Assembly: GCF_012273515.2 (NCBI RefSeq)
Contig: NZ_CP050975.2
Span: forward strand, 6,200,001-6,264,000
Source of the DNA: Streptomyces sp. RPA4-2
Lineage (GTDB): Bacteria > Actinomycetota > Actinomycetes > Streptomycetales > Streptomycetaceae
Length of the DNA stretch: 64,000 bases
Direction: 5' to 3'
Shown here in pieces: positions 25,474 to 33,378 of the stretch (its first letter is position 1; the number at the start of each line of letters is the position of its first letter). The translations under genes were made by a program, and so were the position numbers. Below the pieces are notes generated by a model. It saw only the letters and a list, made by a program, of their open reading frames with translations, searched no databases and had not been told where the DNA came from.

Positions 25474-27170
25474 AGGTCGCCTCCGGGCAGGGCGGGCTGG
25501 ACGGGCTGGACGGGCTGGGGGGCGAGGTCCTCGGGGGCGTCGGCCTCGGACCCGGCCGCCTCGTCGCCGGCCGGAGCCGTGGTGGGCAACGGCAGCCGCA
25601 CCTCGAACTCCGCCCCGCCCCCCGCCGCTTCGGCCACCGTCAGGGTGCCGTCGTGACGGTTCACCGCCTGGCGTACGAGGGCGAGGCCCAGCCCGCGGCC
25701 GGGCCCCGCCGGTTTCGTCGACCAGCCGCGCCGGAAGACCGCCTCCGCGTGGGCCGGATCCACCCCGGCACCGGTGTCGGCGACCCGCAGCACCAGGCCG
25801 GAGCCGTCCGTGAAGGCCGTGACGGTCACCCGCGCCCGTACCGTGCCCTGGGCCGCGTCCATCGCGTTGTCGATCAGGTTGCCGAGGACCGTGACCAGGT
25901 CACGGGCCGGCAGGCCGGGCGGCAGCAGACCGTCGTCGATGCCGCTCTGCTCCGAGATCACCAGCTCCACGCCCCGCTCGTTGGCCTGGGCCGCCTTGCC
26001 CAGCAGCAGGGCGGCGAGGACCGGTTCGCTGACCGCCGAGATCACCTCGTCGGTGAGGGTCTGGGCCAGTTCCAGTTCGGCCGTGGCGAAGTCGACGGCC
26101 TCCTCGGCGCGGCCCAGCTCGATCAGCGAGACCACCGTGTGGAGACGGTTGGCGGCCTCGTGGGCCTGCGAGCGCAGGGCCTGGGTGAAACCGCGCTCGG
26201 AGTCCAGTTCGCCCGTCAGTGCCTGGAGTTCGGTGACATCGCGCAGGGTGACGACCGTGCCGCGGCGCTCACCGCCGGTGACCGGGGAGGTGTTGACGAC
26301 CAGCACACGGGACGCCGTCAGGTGCACCTCGTCCACCCGGGGCTCCGCCGACAGCAGCGCGCCGGTCAGGGGCGCGGGCAGGCCGAGTTCGGCCACGGAG
26401 CGGCCGACCGCCGCGTCGCCGACGCCCAGCAGCTCCCGCCCGCCGTCGTTCATCAGCGCCACCCGGTACTGCGCGTCCAGCATCAGCAGTCCCTCGCGCA
26501 CGGCGTGCAGCGCGGCCTGGTGATAGTCGTGCATGCGGCTGAGTTCGGCCGCGTTCAGGCCGTGCGTGGAGCGGCGCAGCCGGGCGTTGATGACGTAGGT
26601 GCCGATACCGCCGAGGACGAGGGCGCCGCCCGCGACGCCGATCAGGGCGGTCACCTGGTCCTGGACGCGCTTGGTGATCGCCTCCACCTTGATGCCCGCG
26701 CTGACCAGGCCGACGAGGTGGCCGTTGTCCAGGACCGGGGTGACCGCGCGTACGGACGGACCGAGGGTGCCCGTGTAGGTCTCGGTGAAGGACTTGCCGC
26801 GCAGGGCGGGGCCGATGTGCCCGAGGAAGTGCCGCCCTATCAGCGTCTCGTCGGGGTGGGTCCAGCGGATGCCCCGCGGGTTCATGATCGTCACGAAGTC
26901 CACGTCGGTGTCCCGCTGCACCTGGAGGGTGTACGGCTGCAGGGGCTTCGTCGGGTCCGTGGTGCGGATCGCGTCCCGGACGGAGGGGGCGTCGGCGACC
27001 GAGCGGGCCACGGCCATCGCCTGGCGGCCCGCCGCCTCCTCGGCCTGGCTGCGGTCACTGACGTACGTGAACAGCGCGTACCCGGCGACGAGCACCGCGA
27101 TGAGCACGGCCTGCATGGCGAAGAGCTGGCCGGCCAGGCTGCGGGGTCTCGGGACGCGGGGGAGACGCAT
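25470..27170 (-). CDS. CitA/DcuS-type sensor histidine kinase
   Basis: A 566-aa kinase. TM1 is at LAGQLFAMQAVLIAVLVAGYALFTYV; then a periplasmic PDC/Cache sensor (VQRDTDVDFVTIMNPRGIRWTHPDETLIGRHF ... GPSVRAVTPVLDNGHLVGLVSAGI) like those that bind citrate or C4-dicarboxylates; TM2 at QVTALIGVAGGALVLGGIGTYVI; a PAS domain (REGLLMLDAQYRVALMNDGGRELLG); a phospho-acceptor His in RSQAHEAANRLHTVVSL; and an ATPase with GNLIDNAMDAAQ and GRGLGLALVRQ. I chose ATG 27170 as the start. The gene is divergent from dctA, the standard arrangement for a sensor of the transported acid. The exact ligand is inference. Confidence 0.93.
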   Translation of the reverse strand: MRLPRVPRPRSLAGQLFAMQAVLIAVLVAGYALFTYVSDRSQAEEAAGRQAMAVARSVADAPSVRDAIRTTDPTKPLQPYTLQVQRDTDVDFVTIMNPRGIRWTHPDETLIGRHFLGHIGPALRGKSFTETYTGTLGPSVRAVTPVLDNGHLVGLVSAGIKVEAITKRVQDQVTALIGVAGGALVLGGIGTYVINARLRRSTHGLNAAELSRMHDYHQAALHAVREGLLMLDAQYRVALMNDGGRELLGVGDAAVGRSVAELGLPAPLTGALLSAEPRVDEVHLTASRVLVVNTSPVTGGERRGTVVTLRDVTELQALTGELDSERGFTQALRSQAHEAANRLHTVVSLIELGRAEEAVDFATAELELAQTLTDEVISAVSEPVLAALLLGKAAQANERGVELVISEQSGIDDGLLPPGLPARDLVTVLGNLIDNAMDAAQGTVRARVTVTAFTDGSGLVLRVADTGAGVDPAHAEAVFRRGWSTKPAGPGRGLGLALVRQAVNRHDGTLTVAEAAGGGAEFEVRLPLPTTAPAGDEAAGSEADAPEDLAPQPVQPVQPALPGGDL

Positions 27171-27361
27171 GGCGTCAGTCTGCCTCCCCTTGTAAGCGTG
27201 AACTAAATGAACGGAAGGGTGACCGCCCTCACACGCCGGGAGATAGTCACCGCATCCCCCGGGCGCACGCCCCCCGGGTTCTCCCGGAGGCGTGTGTCCC
27301 GATTCCCCGGACGTGAGCCGCACGCCGGATGATGCCGACGACGTCGTCAAGGAGGGCAGCC

Positions 27362-28747
27362 GTGGCCAGCACCCCAACGGCACCTGCCGCACCCGCCGCC
27401 AAGCGGGACCGCACCCACTATCTCTACATCGCGGTGATCATCGCGGTCGCCCTCGGTATCGGCGTCGGGTTCGCCGCGCCGGACTTCGCCAAGGAGCTCA
27501 AGCCGATCGGTACGGGCTTCGTCGCCCTGATCAAGATGATGATCTCGCCGATCATCTTCTGCACGATCGTGCTCGGGGTCGGCTCGGTGCGGAAGGCCGC
27601 CAAGGTCGGCAAGGTCGGCGGTCTCGCGCTCGGCTACTTCATCTGCATGTCGTTCGTGGCCCTGGCGATCGGCCTGGTGGTCGGCAACATCATCCACCCG
27701 GGCAGCGGAATGCACCTGACCGAGGCCGTGAAGGGCGTCGGGCACACGCAGGCCGAGGCCGCCGCCGAGGGGCCCGTCGACTTCATCCTCGGGATCATCC
27801 CGACCACCTTCGTCTCGGCCTTCACCGAGGGCCAGGTCCTCCAGACGCTGCTGATCGCGCTGCTCGTGGGCTTCGCGCTGCAGGCCATGGGCCGGGCCGG
27901 ACAGCCCGTGCTGCGCGGCGTCGAGCACATCCAGAAGCTGGTCTTCCGCATCCTCGGCATGATCATGTGGGCGGCGCCCGTCGGTGCCTTCGGCGCCATG
28001 GCGGCCGTCATCGGCGAGACCGGCATGGACGCGCTGAAGGCGCTGGGCACGATCATGCTCGGCTTCTACATCACCTGCGCCCTGTTCGTCGTGATCGTGC
28101 TCGGCACCCTGACGAAGCTGGTGGCCGGGATCAACGTCTTCCAGCTGCTGAAGTACCTGGGCCGGGAGTTCCTGCTGATCGTCTCCACCTCGTCCTCCGA
28201 GTCCGCGCTGCCGCGGCTGATCGCGAAGATGGAGCATCTGGGCGTCAGCCGTCCGGTCGTCGGCATCACCGTGCCGACCGGCTACTCCTTCAACCTCGAC
28301 GGCACGATGATCTACCTGACCATGGCCTCGCTGTTCATCGCCGACGCGATGGACCAGCCGATGAGCATCGGCCAGCAGATCGGGCTGCTGCTCTTCATGA
28401 TGGTCGCCTCGAAGGGCGCGGCGGGCGTCTCCGGCTCCGGTATCGCCGTACTGGCCAGCGGTCTGCAGTCGCACAAGCCGGCGCTGGTGGACGGCGTCGG
28501 ACTGATCATCGGCATCGACCGCTTCATGAGCGAGGCGCGCGCGGTCACCAACTTCGCGGGCAACGCGGTGGCCACTTTGCTCATCGGTACCTGGACCGGC
28601 GAGGTCGACAAGGAGCGGGTGGACCGGGTACTCGCCGGTGAACTGCCCTTCGACGAGCGGACGCTGCTGGACGACGCCGACGCGGACGAGGACGTCTCCG
28701 CCGAACTGCCCGAGCAGGGCGGCGACAAGGAGCTGGCCAAGGCCTGA
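27362..28747 (+). CDS. dctA: C4-dicarboxylate:cation symporter (DctA, DAACS family)
   Basis: A 461-aa membrane transporter for succinate, fumarate and malate. It starts at GTG 27362 with AAGGAGG eight bases before it. Family marks are GTGFVALIKMMISPIIFCTIVLGVGSV, the serine-rich reentrant loop STSSSESALPRLIAKM, the TVPTGYSFNLDGTMIYLTMA motif of helix 7, and MVASKGAAGVSGSGIAVLASGL, then DRFMSEARAVTNFAGNAVATLLIG with the substrate-binding Arg and Asn. A 35-residue acidic tail (DDADADEDVSAELPEQGGDKE) follows. Control by the divergent CitA/CitB-type pair is likely. Confidence 0.95.
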   Translation: MASTPTAPAAPAAKRDRTHYLYIAVIIAVALGIGVGFAAPDFAKELKPIGTGFVALIKMMISPIIFCTIVLGVGSVRKAAKVGKVGGLALGYFICMSFVALAIGLVVGNIIHPGSGMHLTEAVKGVGHTQAEAAAEGPVDFILGIIPTTFVSAFTEGQVLQTLLIALLVGFALQAMGRAGQPVLRGVEHIQKLVFRILGMIMWAAPVGAFGAMAAVIGETGMDALKALGTIMLGFYITCALFVVIVLGTLTKLVAGINVFQLLKYLGREFLLIVSTSSSESALPRLIAKMEHLGVSRPVVGITVPTGYSFNLDGTMIYLTMASLFIADAMDQPMSIGQQIGLLLFMMVASKGAAGVSGSGIAVLASGLQSHKPALVDGVGLIIGIDRFMSEARAVTNFAGNAVATLLIGTWTGEVDKERVDRVLAGELPFDERTLLDDADADEDVSAELPEQGGDKELAKA

Positions 28748-28859
28748 CACCCCCGCCCGCTCCACCCGCCGGCGCCGCTTCCCCGCGGACGGGGCGCCCC
28801 TCCCCACGGGACGCTCCTCCTGACAGGGCGCCCCCCTGGACGGGGCCGGCGCCCTCGGA

Positions 28860-28908
28860 GCACCGAGCGGCCGGGTCCTTCCCCCCGGTGGACCTGGCCG
28901 CTCGGTGC
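28860..28908 (+). terminator. Terminator hairpin of dctA
   Basis: GCACCGAGCGGCC pairs exactly with GGCCGCTCGGTGC around a 23-nt loop, 112 bp past the dctA stop. It directly abuts the next hairpin, giving back-to-back terminators for convergent genes. Confidence 0.75.
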
Positions 28909-28942
28909 GTCAGCGAGGCAGCCCGCGGGCTGCCTCGCTGAC
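28909..28942 (-). terminator. 34-bp perfect palindrome, terminator of TetR gene
   Basis: GTCAGCGAGGCAGCCCG is followed immediately by its complement, giving a loop-free 17-bp inverted repeat that ends two bases before the TetR stop. It will act as a strong RNA hairpin in either direction. Confidence 0.8.
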
Positions 28943-28944
28943 GT

Positions 28945-29568
28945 TCACCCTTCCTCGCTCTGCTTCGCCACCAGAGCGGTGGCGCGGGAGGCGGGTACGC
29001 CCGCCGTGGTCAGCATGGTGACCGCGGCGGAGCGACCCGCCTCCCGCGCCGCGAGCAGACCGTCGTTCACCGCCTCCATCAGCGCGAACAGCACCTGCTC
29101 GTGCACGTACGCCAGGGCCGGGGCCGGCAGCGGGGACTCGAACACACCTTGTTCCAGGCCGCGTCGGAGCACCTCCGCGCAGGCCTCGCGCACCGGGGTG
29201 AGCCGCTCGCGGATGCCCTGCACGGTGACGCTGCGCTGGGCCAGCGCGACCAGCAGCCGGTAGCGGTCGGCGATCTCCCAGACCGCGAGCGTCGAGCGGA
29301 TCAGTGATTCCGCCGGGTCCTCGACGCCCTCCCGGCCCGCCGCGTGCGCTGCGGCCACCGCCTCCACGGCGCCGTCGGTCAGGGTGCTGACGAGCACCTC
29401 GCGGCTCGGGAAGTGTCCGTACACGGTGCGCCGTACGACGCCCGCGGCCCGTGCGATCTGGTCCATGGAGGCGTCGGGGTCGCGCAGCAGCTCGGCGAGC
29501 GCGACGTCGAGGATGCGGCGGCGGTTCACGTCCGCGCGGCTGGCACTACCCGTGGTCATGACTGTCAT
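28945..29568 (-). CDS. TetR-family repressor of the adjacent MFS exporter
   Basis: A TetR regulator of about 207 aa. The start is ATG 29568 (MTVMTTGSASRADVN) or ATG 29559. The HTH is DASMDQIARAAGVVRRTVYGHFPSREVLVSTL, followed by an all-helical ligand pocket (IRSTLAVWEIADRYRLLVALAQ, LAYVHEQVLFALMEAVNDGLLA). It is divergent from a DHA2 MFS exporter with three copies of a TGCAC/GTGCA operator between them. This is the QacR/TetR arrangement in which the repressor releases both genes when it binds the pump's substrate. Confidence 0.92.
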   Translation of the reverse strand: MTVMTTGSASRADVNRRRILDVALAELLRDPDASMDQIARAAGVVRRTVYGHFPSREVLVSTLTDGAVEAVAAAHAAGREGVEDPAESLIRSTLAVWEIADRYRLLVALAQRSVTVQGIRERLTPVREACAEVLRRGLEQGVFESPLPAPALAYVHEQVLFALMEAVNDGLLAAREAGRSAAVTMLTTAGVPASRATALVAKQSEEG

Positions 29569-29623
29569 TCTGCACGCCCCGCGCGGCGCCGGGCCGCTTC
29601 TGCGCCCAGGGCTCCGCCCCATC

Positions 29624-29693
29624 GATTTGCACAGTGGTGTGCAGCGTCGTAGATTGCACACTGTCGTGCAATTACACGGCTGTGTGCAAATCG
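29624..29693. promoter_or_regulatory. Triple palindromic operator between TetR and MFS genes
   Basis: Three related sites stand side by side: TTTGCACA-gtgg-TGTGCA (29625-29642), the perfect TTGCAC-actgtc-GTGCAA (29654-29671), and ACACggcTGTGTGCAAAT (29674-29691). The outermost sequences CGATTTGCACA and TGTGCAAATCG are exact complements, so the whole region is also one large inverted repeat. The repeated TTGCAC/GTGCAA half-sites lie over both divergent promoters. Confidence 0.8.
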
Positions 29694-29717
29694 AGTGAGG
29701 AGAGGGCGGCCGTACCC

Positions 29718-31565
29718 ATGCGTCTCGTCATCAACGAACCGGTCGAGCGGATGGACCGGCCCTACGCCCGGCGCTGGTGGGCGCTGCTGGTGCTCTGCCT
29801 GAGCCTGCTGATCATCGTGATGGCGAACACCGCCCTCACCGTGGCGGCCCCCGACATGACCCGGGACCTGGGCCTGTCCAGCGCCGACCTGCAGTGGGTC
29901 ATCGACGGCTACACCGTCCCGTACGCCGCGCTGATGCTGCTGCTCGGCGCGATCGGCGACAAGTACAGCCGGCGCGGCGCGCTCGTGCTGGGGCTGGTGG
30001 TCTTCGGCGGCGGCGCGGTGGCGGGCTCGCTCGTGGACAGTTCCGCCGGGGTCATCGCGGCCCGCGCCGTGATGGGGGTCGGCGCCGCGCTGATCATGCC
30101 CGCGACGCTCTCCCTGCTCGCCGCTACCTTCCCGCGCGCGGAACGCGCGAAGGCGATCACCCTGTGGACCGCCACGGCCGGACTCGCCATCGCGGCGGGC
30201 CCCCTGGTCGCGGGCGCGCTGCTGCAGCACCACGGCTGGTCCTCCACCTTCCTGATCAACGTGCCGATCGCCGCGCTCGCGATCGTCGGCGCCCTCGTCC
30301 TCGTACCGCCCTCCAGGGCCGCCCACCGGCACCGCGTCGACCACGTCGGCGGCCTGCTGTCGGTCGTCTGGATCGGCTCCCTGGTCTACATGATCATCGA
30401 GGGGCCGCACTTCGGATGGGGCGTCCGGGCCGTCACGGCCGCGGTCGTCGCGGGGCTCGGACTGGTGGCCTTCGTGGTGTGGGAGCTGCGCCACCCGCGC
30501 CCGGTCGTCGACGTACGCCGGTTCGCCCAGCGCCGGTTCGCCGGCTCTAACCTCGCCGTCGCGCTCTTCTTCCTGGCCGTCTTCGGCGCCTTCTACTACC
30601 TCACCCAGCACCTGCAGTTCGTGCTCGGATACGACGCGCTCGACACCGGCGTGCGGATGCTGCCGCTCGCCGGGGCCGTCTTCGCCGGCTCGGCGCTCAC
30701 CGGCTACCTCACCCCGCGCGTCGGCATGCGGATCACGGTGACCGCGGGAATGGTCGGCGGTACGGCGGCGCTCGCGCTGCTCACCCGGGTGGACGCGGCG
30801 TCGTCGTACGGCGACTTCGTCCTTCCGCTGGTCATCCTCGGTCTCGCCATCGGGCTCGCGCTCTCGCCCTGCACGGACGCCATCATGGGCGCGTTCCCCG
30901 AGTCCGAACTCGGTGTCGGCGGCGCGGTCAACGACACCTCGCTGGAGCTCGGCGGTTCGCTCGGCATCGCCCTCCTCGGCTCGGTGCTGGCGAGTTCGTA
31001 CTCCTCGCACCTCTCGGACGCGACCAGGGGCGGCAAGCTCCCGGCGGACGCGCTGGCCACGGCCCAGGACTCGGTCGGCGCGGGATACGCGGTCGCCCAG
31101 GGGATCGGTGACAAGGCCCGGCAGCTCGGCGAGCAGGCCGCACGGGCCGGGCACGCCGGGAATACCGAGAAGGCCGCGCAACTGAAGGCGCAGTCCGACC
31201 AACTCGGGCACGGAGCACGGCAGATGGCGGACGCCGTCGGCTCGTCCTTCTCGGACGCGGTGGCGCACACCAGCCTGATCGGCGCGGTGATCCTGGGCGT
31301 GGGGACGGTGCTGGTGGCGGTGCTGCTGCCGTGGAAGGAGCGCGCGGCGGGGGTGCGGGTGGCTGAGGGGGCTGAGGTGGCCGAGGGGGACGCACGAGAC
31401 ACCGGTGACGCGAGTGCCGCCGGTGGCGCGGGGGCCGCCGAAGTGGAGACCGAGACTGAAGCCGAAGCCGAAGCCGAAGCCGAAGCCGAAGCCGAAGCCG
31501 AAGCCGAAGCGGAGGCCGAAGCGGAGGCCGAGTCCGAGGCCGAGGAGAGTGCCGTGACGCGCTGA
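29718..31565 (+). CDS. DHA2-family (14-TM) MFS drug exporter
   Basis: A 615-aa proton-driven exporter of the EmrB/QacA group starting at ATG 29718 (MRLVINEPVERMD). Fourteen helices are spread over residues about 18-525. Motif A is LGAIGDKYSRRGALVLG and the DHA2 motif D1 is ALTVAAPDMTRDLGLSSADLQWVIDGYTVPYAA. An insert of about 90 residues before the last helix (LPADALATAQDSVGAGYAV...) is typical. The C-terminal tail is an unusual Glu-Ala run coded by repeated GAAGCC. Regulation by the divergent TetR through the shared triple operator is very likely. The substrate is unknown. Confidence 0.93.
   Translation: MRLVINEPVERMDRPYARRWWALLVLCLSLLIIVMANTALTVAAPDMTRDLGLSSADLQWVIDGYTVPYAALMLLLGAIGDKYSRRGALVLGLVVFGGGAVAGSLVDSSAGVIAARAVMGVGAALIMPATLSLLAATFPRAERAKAITLWTATAGLAIAAGPLVAGALLQHHGWSSTFLINVPIAALAIVGALVLVPPSRAAHRHRVDHVGGLLSVVWIGSLVYMIIEGPHFGWGVRAVTAAVVAGLGLVAFVVWELRHPRPVVDVRRFAQRRFAGSNLAVALFFLAVFGAFYYLTQHLQFVLGYDALDTGVRMLPLAGAVFAGSALTGYLTPRVGMRITVTAGMVGGTAALALLTRVDAASSYGDFVLPLVILGLAIGLALSPCTDAIMGAFPESELGVGGAVNDTSLELGGSLGIALLGSVLASSYSSHLSDATRGGKLPADALATAQDSVGAGYAVAQGIGDKARQLGEQAARAGHAGNTEKAAQLKAQSDQLGHGARQMADAVGSSFSDAVAHTSLIGAVILGVGTVLVAVLLPWKERAAGVRVAEGAEVAEGDARDTGDASAAGGAGAAEVETETEAEAEAEAEAEAEAEAEAEAEAEAESEAEESAVTR
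31458..31547 (+). repeat. GAAGCC hexanucleotide microsatellite coding for Glu-Ala
   Basis: Eight perfect GAAGCC copies (31458-31505) are followed by degenerate copies to about 31547, inside the exporter's cytoplasmic tail. Because the unit is six bases, slippage would change the tail by whole Glu-Ala pairs without breaking the frame. Confidence 0.9.
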
Positions 31566-31632
31566 CCGTGTCCCGCGACGGTGTTCCCGGAACCGTGGGC
31601 CCCGGGCCTCCGTCTCGTAGAACATGCACTAC

Positions 31633-31663
31633 CGTGCCGTGCCGGACCTACCGGCACGGCACG
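31633..31663 (+). terminator. 13-bp perfect stem-loop after the MFS gene
   Basis: CGTGCCGTGCCGG and its exact complement flank ACCTA, 68 bp after the exporter's stop and 44 bp before the DUF2127 start. It can end the exporter mRNA. It also sits immediately before a small Cys-repeat reading frame. Confidence 0.8.
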
Positions 31664-31665
31664 TG

Positions 31666-31710
31666 ATGTTCTGCATGTTCTGCATGTTCTGCGGAGGGCA
31701 CGGAGTATGA
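31666..31710 (+). CDS. Possible 14-codon leader ORF with a Met-Phe-Cys repeat
   Basis: ATG at 31666 opens a frame reading MFCMFCMFCGGHGV and stops at TGA 31708-31710, which overlaps the ATG (31707) of the DUF2127 gene by two bases. The DNA is three exact copies of ATGTTCTGC. No ribosome site precedes it, and the hairpin at 31633-31663 ends two bases before it. It may be a cysteine-responsive, translationally coupled leader peptide or merely a tandem repeat that happens to be open. Confidence 0.3.
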   Translation: MFCMFCMFCGGHGV

Positions 31711-32477
31711 AGATCGACTGGGACCGGCGGACGTGCGCGCGTCGCGGCCACGCGACCTACGCGCCGGACGAACCGGGGCTGCGCGACCGTCTGCGCGCCG
31801 CGACCAGCCTCGGCGAGGCCTGGCGCTGTCTGCGCTGCGGCGACTTCGTGCTCGGCGAACCGCACGGCGCGGGGCCCGCGGAGGAGGCGCCGCTCGTGCC
31901 GCGCGGCAAGGTGCTGCGGGATCTGTTCATCCTGCGCTTCCTGGCGATCGAGCGGGCCGTGCGCGGGGTGTTCATCGTGCTGGTCGCGGCCGCGGTGTGG
32001 AGGTTCAGCAACAGTCAGGACTCCGTGCGCCGTCTCTTCGACGAGTACCTGAACGTCTTCCGGCCGGTCTTCAGGCACTTCCACTACGACCTCGACCACT
32101 CGCCGGTCGTCGGCACCATCCAGAAGTCCTTCGGCTACAAGCACTCCACGCTCGTCCTGGTGGCCGCGCTGCTGCTGGCGTACGCGCTGATCGAACTCGT
32201 CGAGGCGGGCGGCCTCTGGTACGCGAAGCGCTGGGCGGAGTACCTGACGGTGGTCGCCACCGCCGCCTTCCTTCCCCTGGAGATCTACGAGCTGACCGAG
32301 CACGTCAGCTGGCTGAAGATCGCCACCCTGGTCCTGAACATCCTCGCCGTCCTCTACATCGCCCTCGCCAAACGGCTCTTCGGGCTGCGCGGCGGACGCG
32401 CGGCGTTCGACGAGGAGCGGCAGAGCGCGTCGCTGCTGGAGGTCGAGGAGTCCGCGGGCGTGGCGGCGCACGCCTGA
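31707..32477 (+). CDS. DUF2127-family membrane protein with N-terminal zinc-ribbon-like segment
   Basis: A 256-aa protein starting at ATG 31707, nine bases after GGAGGG. The N-terminal part holds a Cys/His pattern (TCARRGHATY ... RCLRCGDFVLGEP) like a small metal-binding ribbon. The membrane part matches DUF2127: LRDLFILRFLAIERAVRGVFIVLVAAAVW, a loop with NVFRPVFRHFHYDLDHSPVVG, HSTLVLVAALLLAYALIELVEAGGLWY, KRWAEYLTVVATAAFLPLEIYELTEH and the final helix IATLVLNILAVLYIALAKRLF. The role is unknown. It is followed by the MerR-thioredoxin pair, which has its own promoter. Confidence 0.88.
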   Translation: MKIDWDRRTCARRGHATYAPDEPGLRDRLRAATSLGEAWRCLRCGDFVLGEPHGAGPAEEAPLVPRGKVLRDLFILRFLAIERAVRGVFIVLVAAAVWRFSNSQDSVRRLFDEYLNVFRPVFRHFHYDLDHSPVVGTIQKSFGYKHSTLVLVAALLLAYALIELVEAGGLWYAKRWAEYLTVVATAAFLPLEIYELTEHVSWLKIATLVLNILAVLYIALAKRLFGLRGGRAAFDEERQSASLLEVEESAGVAAHA

Positions 32478-32495
32478 CCACGCCGCCGCCACCGG

Positions 32496-32528
32496 CCTTG
32501 CCCTGACGCCGACGTCAAGGATTACGTT
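32496..32528 (+). promoter_or_regulatory. MerR-type promoter with 19-bp spacer and dyad
   Basis: TTGCCC (32498-32503) and TACGTT (32523-32528) are 19 bp apart, the over-long spacing that MerR activators correct by untwisting DNA. The dyad CCTTG...CAAGG (32496-32520) fills the spacer. Transcription would start at or next to the ATG at 32535, so the mRNA may be leaderless. Confidence 0.65.
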
Positions 32529-32534
32529 CGGGGT

Positions 32535-32963
32535 ATGCGAATCGGCGAGCTGGCGACGAGGGCCGGGACCACCACGCGCACTCTGCGCTACTACGAGTCG
32601 CGGGGGCTGCTGCCCGCGCGGCGCACCGGTAACGGCTACCGCACCTACGACGAGGACGACCTGAAGCTGCTGCGGCAGATCAGGACGCTGCAGGACTTCG
32701 GGTTCGACCTGGAGGAGACGCGGCCGTTCGTGGAGTGCCTGCGGGCCGGGCATCCGGAGGGGGACTCGTGTCCCGCCTCGCTCGCGGTCTACCGCCGCAA
32801 GCTGGGTGAACTCGACGCGCTGATCGGTGAGTTGCGGGCGGTTCGGAGCGAGGTCGGCGCGCAGTTGGCGCGGGCCGAGCGGGCGCGCGACGAGCTGGCC
32901 GCCGACGCGGCGGTTCCGGGGGGTCCGGAGCCGGTGTGCGAACTGGGAGGGCGGACACGGTGA
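32535..32963 (+). CDS. MerR-family transcriptional regulator
   Basis: A 142-aa regulator. The N-terminal winged helix is MRIGELATRAGTTTRTLRYYESRGLLPARRTGNGYRTYDEDDLKLLRQIRTLQDFGFDLEE, then a dimerisation coiled coil (LAVYRRKLGELDALIGELRAVRSEV). Cysteines at about residues 73, 82 and 136 (VECLRAG, GDSCPAS, PVCELGG) resemble thiol- or metal-sensing members such as SoxR or CueR, but their spacing matches none exactly. The stop overlaps the GTG of a thioredoxin gene, so the regulator and the thioredoxin are made together. A redox signal is a reasonable inference. Confidence 0.92.
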   Translation: MRIGELATRAGTTTRTLRYYESRGLLPARRTGNGYRTYDEDDLKLLRQIRTLQDFGFDLEETRPFVECLRAGHPEGDSCPASLAVYRRKLGELDALIGELRAVRSEVGAQLARAERARDELAADAAVPGGPEPVCELGGRTR

Positions 32964-33292
32964 TCGATCTGACGGGCGTGGTTTCGGTGACGGACGCGGA
33001 CTTCGAGGCGGAGGTGATCGGTGCTGAGCTGCCCGTGCTGGTGGAGTTCACCGCCGACTGGTGTCCGCCGTGCCGGCAGATGGGGCCGGTGCTGAGTGCT
33101 CTCGCGGCCGAGGAGGAGGGGCGGCTCAAGGTCGTCCAGCTGGACGTCGACATGAATCCGGAGACGACCAACGCCTACCGGGTGCTGTCGATGCCCACGT
33201 TCATGGTGTTCCGCGGCGGTGAGCCGGTGAAGTCCATGGTGGGCGCCCGGCCCAGGCGGCGGTTGCTGGAGGAGCTGTCCGACGTGCTCTGA
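32960..33292 (+). CDS. Thioredoxin
   Basis: A 110-aa protein of standard thioredoxin length, starting at GTG 32960 (VIDLTGVVSVTDADFEAEV). It contains the beta strand LPVLVEFTADWCPPCRQMGPVL with the active site W-C-P-P-C (Pro in place of the usual Gly at the first position), the buried Asp in VVQLDVDMNP, and the cis-Pro SMPTFMVFRGG. Cytoplasmic disulfide reductase. It is co-translated with the MerR regulator, and the two genes end at a strong terminator. Confidence 0.94.
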   Translation: MIDLTGVVSVTDADFEAEVIGAELPVLVEFTADWCPPCRQMGPVLSALAAEEEGRLKVVQLDVDMNPETTNAYRVLSMPTFMVFRGGEPVKSMVGARPRRRLLEELSDVL

Positions 33293-33321
33293 GCGGGCGC
33301 CTCGGCTGCGGCCGGCACAAA

Positions 33322-33356
33322 GAAAACCCCCGGGGAAATTGCACCCGGGGGTTTTC
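33322..33356 (+). terminator. Strong intrinsic terminator after thioredoxin
   Basis: GAAAACCCCCGGG and its exact complement CCCGGGGGTTTTC flank a 9-nt loop, and the right arm ends in TTTTC. The stem is 13 bp and begins 30 bp after the stop. This is one of the few hairpins in the window with a U-tract. Confidence 0.9.
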
Positions 33357-33378
33357 CTTGCGTATATTGAATGGTTCG

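Noticed and set aside
29565..31625. Long antisense frame over the MFS exporter with a Phe-Gly repeat start
   Set aside because: It is the complement of the GAAGCC microsatellite and of the exporter; the composition is noise-like and there is no ribosome site.
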